Below are positions 1 through 4,931 of a stretch of 5,871 bases of DNA, one piece after another (the first letter of the stretch is position 1; each line of letters starts with the position of its first letter). Made by a program: the position numbers and the translations under genes. This DNA is from Burkholderiaceae bacterium (GTDB taxonomy: Bacteria > Pseudomonadota > Gammaproteobacteria > Burkholderiales > Burkholderiaceae), in contig JALREG010000029.1 in NCBI GenBank assembly GCA_023253905.1, forward strand, positions 1 through 5,871, written 5' to 3'. Below the pieces are notes generated by a model. The model ran no database searches, was not told the DNA's origin, and saw only the letters and a program-made list of their open reading frames with translations.

Positions 1-406
1 GGACGATGTCGCGCATCGCCTTTCCGGTATGGCCTCGGTAGGTGCCCGTGCGCACGGCATCCGCCAGCGCGCGGATACGGTCCCGAGTGCTGCGAATCGC
101 GTCTGCCACGATCGGAAGCGCGCGATCATGGGGCGTGCGCAGCTCGGTGTGGAGAACGGCCCGGTCTTCCGTGCGATTGATGCGGCCGCCTTCGAACAGC
201 GCGGATCGGGCCTCGCCGAAACCCGCATCCCTGGCAAGCTCAAGCAGCAGGTTCAGCACGCTGTCCGGTATCGACTGCTTGGTGAAATCGACCAGCAACC
301 CTGCAGCCCCCAGGTCGCGCAGGCCGGGCTGGCTCGACGTGGTCGTAGGGTCGCGCCGCAGGCGCTCGAGTTCGATCCACGCGCGGTGGCGAGAAGGTTC
401 TGGCAT
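1..406 (-). CDS. pgi: Glucose-6-phosphate isomerase, N-terminal part (runs off the left edge)
   Basis: Phosphoglucose isomerase interconverts glucose 6-phosphate and fructose 6-phosphate in the cytoplasm. Only the first ~135 of a usual ~500-550 residues lie in the window. The family is recognised from GLLVDFTKQ (residues 36-44), matching the Pgi 'GL-x-D-(Y/F)-(S/T)-K' segment, then the highly conserved FEGGRINRTEDRAVLHTELR (71-90), and GHTGKAMRDIV (125-135), which normally leads into the sugar-phosphate-binding 'NIGIGGSDLG' loop just past the edge. The ATG at 406 is preceded by a strong Shine-Dalgarno GGAG with a 6-base spacer. An in-frame TGA two codons upstream fixes the start. It follows the dNK gene by 55 bases with no visible terminator, so it is probably co-transcribed. 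In related gammaproteobacteria pgi closes the pcnB-folK-pan cluster, which fits this position. The catalytic Glu/His/Lys residues are outside the window and cannot be checked. Confidence 0.94.
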   Translation of the reverse strand, partial: MPEPSRHRAWIELERLRRDPTTTSSQPGLRDLGAAGLLVDFTKQSIPDSVLNLLLELARDAGFGEARSALFEGGRINRTEDRAVLHTELRTPHDRALPIVADAIRSTRDRIRALADAVRTGTYRGHTGKAMRDIV

Positions 407-410
407 CAGT

Positions 411-416
411 CACTCC
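411..416 (-). promoter_or_regulatory. Ribosome binding site of pgi
   Basis: On the minus strand GGAGTG lies six bases after its GGAG core from the ATG at 406. It is the clearest Shine-Dalgarno in the left half of the window and supports that start. It suggests pgi is translated independently rather than only by coupling to the gene before it. Confidence 0.7.
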
Positions 417-461
417 GCGGTGCTTTGTTTCCCATCCGGTGCGCTGCTAAACCGCAATGGC

Positions 462-1190
462 TCAGAGCAGGGTTGGGTTTGCGTTAAAGTACTGGCGCAA
501 GCCATCCATGGCGAGCGCCTGCTGCAGTAGCGCAGAGAAGTGCGCGTCGTTGCTGGCAAAGTCGATTTCAGCCGCATTCACCACCAGGACAGGCGCATCC
601 GAGTAATAGTGGAAGAACTCGGTGTAAGCCTGATTCAGCCGCTCGAGGTAGTCGAACTGGATCTCGCGCTCGGCATGAATCCCGCGCCTGCGGATACGAT
701 TCAGCAGCACCGTGACCGGAGCCTGCAGATAAATGACTAGATCAGGGGTAGGCGGACGTACCGCCAGGGCTTCCGAGATTTGTCGATATAGCTGGTACTC
801 GTGCTCGTCGAGCGTCAAACGCGCGAACAGATCATCCTTTTCCAGCATGAAGTCGCTGACCAGCGATGTGCCGAGCAGATCGTCCGTCGTGAGATCGGCC
901 AACTGTCGTGACCGATGCAGCAGGAAAAACAGCTGGGTCGGTAAGGCGTGCCTGCGCCCCTGCTGATAGAAGCGGTCGAGAAAGGGGTTTTCGGCAGCGG
1001 GCTCAAGCAGCAGCGGATACTGAAGCGACAGGGAAATGCGGCGCGCCAGCGTGGTCTTGCCAACCCCGATCGGCCCCTCGACGACGATGTAGCGGGGCAG
1101 CCGACGAGTACTTGCGGCGATCGCGTCCTCGGCTGGCGCGGGCTCGTCCAGAGGCCGCTCGGCCGGCGTTGGCGGGTCGTTCAGGGTCAT
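462..1190 (-). CDS. Deoxynucleoside kinase (dAK/dGK family)
   Basis: A 242-residue P-loop kinase of the deoxynucleoside kinase family, predicted to transfer phosphate to a purine (dA/dG) or other deoxynucleoside in cytoplasmic nucleotide salvage. Visible motifs are strand-plus-Walker A IVVEGPIGVGKTT (residues 35-47), the substrate-side EPAAENPFLDRFY (63-75), QLFFLLHRSRQL (86-97), the segment SDFMLEKDDLFA (112-123) in place of the animal-enzyme 'DRS' motif as in bacterial members, the arginine-rich LID RIRRRGIHAEREI (165-177), and the C-terminal YLERLNQAY...FFHYY...PVLVVNAAEIDF. The first ~30 residues are a Pro/Ala/Glu-rich tail before the fold begins. The ATG at 1190 is the only plausible start, because an in-frame TGA lies upstream at about 1219-1221. 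Its Shine-Dalgarno is weak and lies against an inverted repeat. Substrate preference cannot be read from the sequence. In other gammaproteobacteria a kinase of this type sits near folK and panB, but here both neighbours are absent. Confidence 0.9.
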   Translation of the reverse strand: MTLNDPPTPAERPLDEPAPAEDAIAASTRRLPRYIVVEGPIGVGKTTLARRISLSLQYPLLLEPAAENPFLDRFYQQGRRHALPTQLFFLLHRSRQLADLTTDDLLGTSLVSDFMLEKDDLFARLTLDEHEYQLYRQISEALAVRPPTPDLVIYLQAPVTVLLNRIRRRGIHAEREIQFDYLERLNQAYTEFFHYYSDAPVLVVNAAEIDFASNDAHFSALLQQALAMDGLRQYFNANPTLL

Positions 1191-1194
1191 GGGC

Positions 1195-1244
1195 TGCCAG
1201 GCATTGTCAGGGGGCGATCATGGCGAGGCAGGTCGTGCCTGGCA
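1195..1244 (-). promoter_or_regulatory. Possible RBS-sequestering alternative hairpins upstream of the deoxynucleoside kinase
   Basis: A perfect 9-base inverted repeat, TGCCAGGCA at 1195-1203 and TGCCTGGCA at 1236-1244 on the plus strand, lies in the 86-base gap between pcnB and the kinase gene. In the transcript the distal arm ends four bases before the kinase ATG and covers the expected ribosome-binding region. A shorter hairpin can form inside it: AGGCA at 1226-1230 pairs with TGCCT at 1236-1240 across a 5-base loop, using the same upstream arm. The two structures are mutually exclusive. No U-tract follows, so a rho-independent terminator is not supported. Function is inferred only from geometry. 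Confidence 0.35.
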
Positions 1245-1276
1245 ACTGTTCTTGCAGAAGCCCGATCCGGTCACCT

Positions 1277-2590
1277 TTATGCCGCGCCATCCTGCGCAAT
1301 TGCGGGCCCGCGGGTCTTGCGGCGTCGGCGTCGTCGTTTTTTCTTCGCTTCCGGCGGGGCATCGTCCGTGAGCGCCTCGATCGCGGCCGCCCTGGCCTCT
1401 CCGGACAGCGTTTGCAGATGGGTCCACCATTCGGCCTGCGCTGCGAGCGGTTCACCTGAGGTCGCCCGCACCAGCAGAAAGTCGTATCCGGCCCGGAATC
1501 GCGGATGCTCAAGGGCGATCCTTGCAGACTTGGGGCGCTGGGACTCAAGTTTCGGTTGCAGAAACCAGACGTCGCGGACGAATTGGCTGAATCTGCGCGG
1601 GATCGTGATCACCTCGTGCGCAGCCCCCAGCGCGGCGCTGGCGGCATGTGCGCGATCGTCAGCAGACAAGCGGGCGCCGTCACGTTCGGAACAATGTGCG
1701 GTGTAATCGCGCCAGAACAACACCGCCAGCAAGAATCCTGGGGTGACTGGTTTTTCCTCCTGGACGCGCGCATCCGTGCTCGCCATGGCCGCGTCGATCA
1801 GGGGGTCATCGGGCGGCACCGTTGGAAACAGCGCCCGGCGCAGCGGGGTCGGTGCAAGGTACCGCCAGATCCTGTGAGCAACCCCTGACTCGAACAGTTT
1901 GCAGACTTCGTCGAACAATCTCGCTGGCGGGATCTCGCCCAGTCGGCGGGCGCAGTCGGGCAGCGCGCGCTCGATGGCGGGATCTAGGGTAAACCCCAAT
2001 TTGGCGTGGAAGCGCACCGCGCGCAGGATGCGCACGGGATCCTCGCGCAATCGGGTTGCCGTATCGCCGATGAAGCGCAGCCGCATGGCGGCGAGATCCT
2101 CAATACCCCCAACGAAGTCGCGCAGCTCTTCGTCGACCGGGTCGTAGTAGAGCGCGTTAACGGTGAAGTCGCGGCGCGTGGCATCCTCCTCGAGCGATCC
2201 CCAGACGTTGTCCCGCAGGATCAAGCCGGAATCCGCGTGAATCCGATCGTCCTCCTCTCCGTCCTCTGGGTCGGCCTGACCCTTTCGGAACGTGGAGACC
2301 TCGATGATGTGACGCCCATAGCGCACGTGAACAATCTGGAATCGCCGCCCGATCAGGCGCGATCGTCGAAACAGATCGCGGACTTCTTCCGGCGTGGCGT
2401 CGGTGGCGACATCGAAATCCTTGGGCGACTTTCCAAGCAGCAGATCGCGGACGCAACCACCGACGAGATAGGCGTCGTACCCGGCATCGCGAAGCTTTTC
2501 GACGGTGTCGAGCGCATCGGCGTTGACCCGATCACGGAACAGTCCGTGCCCGCGAGCACTGAACCGGGTACCGTCGCGATGTGCTGTCAT
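1277..2590 (-). CDS. pcnB: Poly(A) polymerase I
   Basis: PcnB adds poly(A) tails to 3' ends of RNAs and so promotes their decay. It is a class II nucleotidyltransferase related to the CCA-adding enzyme. The 437 residues are slightly shorter than the E. coli enzyme. The head has the active-site pattern YLVGGCVRDLLLG (41-53) followed by DFD (58-60), the metal-binding carboxylates, with IEVSTFR (96-102) supplying a further acidic residue. LIGRRFQIVHV (79-89) is the signature that separates bacterial poly(A) polymerases from CCA transferases. RRDFTVNALYYD (139-150), GDTATRLREDPVRILRAVRF (175-194) and LFDEVCKLF follow in normal order. The C-terminus ends in a strongly basic run KKKRRRRRRK (416-425), as in other PcnB proteins, probably an RNA-binding tail. 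The ATG at 2590 lies 10 bases after the regulator's stop codon, so translational coupling is likely. No folK gene follows it, although pcnB-folK is the usual pair. Confidence 0.96.
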   Translation of the reverse strand: MTAHRDGTRFSARGHGLFRDRVNADALDTVEKLRDAGYDAYLVGGCVRDLLLGKSPKDFDVATDATPEEVRDLFRRSRLIGRRFQIVHVRYGRHIIEVSTFRKGQADPEDGEEDDRIHADSGLILRDNVWGSLEEDATRRDFTVNALYYDPVDEELRDFVGGIEDLAAMRLRFIGDTATRLREDPVRILRAVRFHAKLGFTLDPAIERALPDCARRLGEIPPARLFDEVCKLFESGVAHRIWRYLAPTPLRRALFPTVPPDDPLIDAAMASTDARVQEEKPVTPGFLLAVLFWRDYTAHCSERDGARLSADDRAHAASAALGAAHEVITIPRRFSQFVRDVWFLQPKLESQRPKSARIALEHPRFRAGYDFLLVRATSGEPLAAQAEWWTHLQTLSGEARAAAIEALTDDAPPEAKKKRRRRRRKTRGPAIAQDGAA

Positions 2591-2600
2591 TTCGAGTTGC

Positions 2601-4007
2601 TCAATTGATCTCGCGTTGGCCGCCGATGATCTGTCCGGCGGTCTTTGGGCTGCCCCGTCGGCGTGGAATATTGAGTCTTTGACGTCGCTCCCAAAGGCTC
2701 TTGCGACTGATGCCGAGCTTGTGGGCTAGCGCTGTCTCGCTCAACTGATCCTGATTGGCCAGCACGAAGCTGACGAAGTAGTCTTCCAGCGACGTGCTGT
2801 CGGCCGATGTCGGGGAACCCTCTCGGGGAATTGGTCGTGCGCGCTCTAAAGCCATCAGCTCGGCGGAAATGCAGGGCTGATCGCAGAGGATCAAAGCGCG
2901 CTCGATCGAGTTTTCGAGTTCTCGAACGTTCCCCGGCCAGTGGTAGCGAAGCATGGCCTGACGGGCATCGCTGTCGAACGGCTTCGGTTGCCGGCCGAGG
3001 CGTGCGGCGACGCGTTCAAGGATGAAATCGGCGACAAACAGGATGTCCTCACCCCGCTCCCGCAGCGGCGGCACCTCAATGTCGACAACACTCAGTCGGT
3101 AAAAGAGGTCCTCGCGAAACATACCGCCGGCGACCAGGCGGGGTAGATCACGTTGCGTCGACGCGATCAGTCGAACGTCGATTGGAAATGATGCGGCCTC
3201 GCCGAAGCGCCGCAGCGTGCCATCCTGCAAGACGTGCAGCAGGCGAGCCTGGATCTCGGGTTCCAGCTTGTCGATCTCCTCCAGAAACAGAGTGCCTTGG
3301 TGGGCGGCTTCGAACAAACCCACCCGAGCAGGCTTCGCGGCACCGAGCGAGTCGTGGCCTCGTCCCCGCGCGCCACCATAGCCGAATAACTCCGTTTCGA
3401 TGATATGCCCGGGTAGGCTGCCGCAGTTCAGCGCCACCATCGGGCCGTGAGCGCGGCGGCTGGCCGCATGCAGGGCGCGCGCAATCAGCGCCTTGCCGGT
3501 GCCCGATTCGCCACGAATCAGGACGGGAGAGTGGGTCGGCCCGATGCGCTTGATCGACTCGAATAGCCGCCGCATGGTCGGGCTGTCGCCAATGATCGGA
3601 TCATTCAGCTCGGCGGGTTCCGCCGCAACACGCTCGATATGCTCCGCGATGCCGCGCTCGACGGCGGCGATGAGCTCGACGCGGTCGCAGGGCCACGGCA
3701 GGTAATCGCTGGCGCCCGACTTCACGGCGGCTACCGCTTGTCGCAAATCCGGATCTTCGGCGATCAGTATGATGGGTGCTCGGGCGGATGCCGCGGCGAG
3801 CAGCGGGCCATTTACGCTCTCGCCGTCAGGACCGGGACTGGCTTCCGCCACCACGCAACGATAGCGGCTGACCTGGAAGGCCTGCAGCAAGCTGCCGTCG
3901 TCAGGGACTTCGGCGAGCTCATCAATCATATAGCCGTTGGCTTCAAGCAGCGCTCGGACGACACGCCTGATGGGAGGTTGCTGATGGATGACGAGCACTT
4001 TGGCCAT
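2601..4007 (-). CDS. cbrB: CbrB-like NtrC-family regulator with degenerate receiver and no GAFTGA motif
   Basis: A 468-residue protein with receiver, AAA+ and Fis-type HTH domains. The C-terminus (SLEDYFVSFVL at 406-416; LGISRKSLWERRQRLNIPRR at 431-450) and GNVRELENSIERALILC (359-375) match my recollection of Pseudomonas CbrB, which also lies directly before pcnB and governs carbon/nitrogen use. The receiver (1-120) keeps its fold pattern but has HQQ at 8-10 for the acidic pocket, Glu55 for the phospho-accepting Asp, Ala83 for the switch Ser/Thr, and Trp105 for the conserved Lys. The AAA+ domain has Walker A GESGTGK (166-172), a Walker B reading FLEEI (241-245) rather than FLDEI, FREDLFYRL with both arginine-finger positions (297-305), and the sensor II segment WPGNVREL (357-364). 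The sigma-54 contact loop lacks GAFTGA and reads GARGRG within a longer loop (210-229). It starts 9 bases after gluQRS; no cbrA is adjacent. It may be phosphorylation-independent and even sigma-54-independent. The family is certain, the mode of action is not. Confidence 0.88.
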   Translation of the reverse strand: MAKVLVIHQQPPIRRVVRALLEANGYMIDELAEVPDDGSLLQAFQVSRYRCVVAEASPGPDGESVNGPLLAAASARAPIILIAEDPDLRQAVAAVKSGASDYLPWPCDRVELIAAVERGIAEHIERVAAEPAELNDPIIGDSPTMRRLFESIKRIGPTHSPVLIRGESGTGKALIARALHAASRRAHGPMVALNCGSLPGHIIETELFGYGGARGRGHDSLGAAKPARVGLFEAAHQGTLFLEEIDKLEPEIQARLLHVLQDGTLRRFGEAASFPIDVRLIASTQRDLPRLVAGGMFREDLFYRLSVVDIEVPPLRERGEDILFVADFILERVAARLGRQPKPFDSDARQAMLRYHWPGNVRELENSIERALILCDQPCISAELMALERARPIPREGSPTSADSTSLEDYFVSFVLANQDQLSETALAHKLGISRKSLWERRQRLNIPRRRGSPKTAGQIIGGQREIN

Positions 4008-4016
4008 GGCCCGATG

Positions 4017-4913
4017 TTAACAAAGTAGCTGGTGAGACTCACGAGCCAAGACATCGGTAGTCGGGATGTCTTGCTGAGGTATCAGGCTTGGGTCCCAGGA
4101 CTGCTGCGCAATTGCCAGCAAGTCTGCGGGCCGATGGGCCGGAGCATGGGCGCTGGCCTGACCTAGCGCTGACAGCACCGCACGCAGATTGGCAAGCGCA
4201 CGGGCGGGATCCAGTGGATCAGCAAACGACTGCTTCGATAGCTTCTGGCCGCCCGCGTTGACGAGCAACGGCAGGTGACCATAGACCGGCCGGGACAGAC
4301 CAAGTGCATCCATGATCAGCAGCTGAGTCGCGGTGTGATCCAGCAGGTCGCGGCCTCGAACCACGTGGGTGACGTCATCCGCGCCATCGTCGACCGCGGT
4401 AGCCAGGGCATAAGCGAAGGTGGCGTCACGTCGGCGGACAACGAAGTCGCCGGTGGTCGACGCCACGTCGAATGTCTGCGCGCCGCGCAGGGTGTCGGTG
4501 AAGGTGATGCTGCTGCCGCCGTCAACCCGGAAGCGCCAAACGGAGTCCCGTCCGTGGTCGGCGCGTTCTCGGCAAGTACCCGGATAGGGCCCGGGCGGCA
4601 AGTTTCGGCGGGTGCAAGTGCAGCGAAACAGGTGGCCGCCCGCGCGCAGCTCGTTCAGCGCCGCGACGTAGGCGTCGCGGTTCAGGCTCTGGCGTCGGAT
4701 CGCGCCGTCCCAAAAGAGCGCGTGCGCCTCGAGGCTGCGCTGGATGTCACTCATTGATTCCGGGCGTGTTCGGTCGGCGTCGAGGTCGTCGAACCGGAGG
4801 TGCCAGAGCCGGCCCGACGCGCGCGCGTCGAGCCACGATGCAGCCGCGGTCAACAGTGACCCCAGATGCAACGGGCCCGTCGGCGATGGCGCAAAGCGGC
4901 CAGCGCCAGCCAT
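4017..4913 (-). CDS. gluQ: Glutamyl-Q tRNA(Asp) synthetase
   Basis: GluQRS activates glutamate and attaches it to the queuosine at the wobble position of tRNA(Asp). It is a truncated relative of glutamyl-tRNA synthetase without the anticodon-binding domain. From the ATG at 4913 it has 298 residues, the usual family size. Visible are GRFAPSPTGPLHLGSLLTAA (about 5-24) with the HIGH-type motif HLGS (16-19), the zinc-binding set Cys98, Cys100, Tyr110 and Cys114 in FRCTC...PYPGTC, FVVRRRDATFAYALATAVDD, HVVRGRDLLD, and the KMSKS-type KLSK (224-227). The segment that in E. coli reads 'RIEDID' is RFDDLD here, so the residue expected near the glutamate amino group is Asp instead of Glu, a conservative change. 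A TTG at 4928 would add five residues, but the ATG fits the family start better. It begins 18 bases after the dksA stop codon, the classic dksA-gluQ pairing, and is probably translationally coupled. Confidence 0.95.
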   Translation of the reverse strand: MAGAGRFAPSPTGPLHLGSLLTAAASWLDARASGRLWHLRFDDLDADRTRPESMSDIQRSLEAHALFWDGAIRRQSLNRDAYVAALNELRAGGHLFRCTCTRRNLPPGPYPGTCRERADHGRDSVWRFRVDGGSSITFTDTLRGAQTFDVASTTGDFVVRRRDATFAYALATAVDDGADDVTHVVRGRDLLDHTATQLLIMDALGLSRPVYGHLPLLVNAGGQKLSKQSFADPLDPARALANLRAVLSALGQASAHAPAHRPADLLAIAQQSWDPSLIPQQDIPTTDVLARESHQLLC

Positions 4914-4931
4914 CGTGCGACGCCCCAAGGA

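Noticed and set aside
405..434. A 9-codon minus-strand mini-ORF whose TGA overlaps the pgi ATG
   Set aside because: It has no convincing Shine-Dalgarno of its own, is too short to judge, and pgi already has a strong independent ribosome-binding site.
29..530. Two overlapping plus-strand open frames of 152 and 162 codons at the left end
   Set aside because: They lie opposite the pgi start and the end of the kinase gene, both strongly supported by family motifs. Their translations are Arg/Ala/Ser-rich with no recognisable domain, as expected of shadow frames in GC-rich DNA.
1195..1244. Rho-independent terminator between pcnB and the kinase gene
   Set aside because: The stem has a 32-base loop and no U-tract follows either hairpin, so termination is not supported.
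1207..1548. A 113-codon minus-strand frame covering the pcnB-kinase gap, considered as a folK remnant
   Set aside because: Most of it is an alternative frame of the pcnB C-terminus. The ~20 residues beyond pcnB show no FolK motif, so no remnant is supported.
948..1706. A 252-codon plus-strand open frame across the kinase and pcnB
   Set aside because: It is antisense to two well-supported genes. The product is low-complexity Arg/Ser/Ala-rich and matches no family I recognise.
3321..3380. A local double frameshift or sequencing error as the cause of the missing GAFTGA motif
   Set aside because: The other minus-strand frames across the loop do not encode GAFTGA either, and the conserved sequences on both sides are in the same frame.
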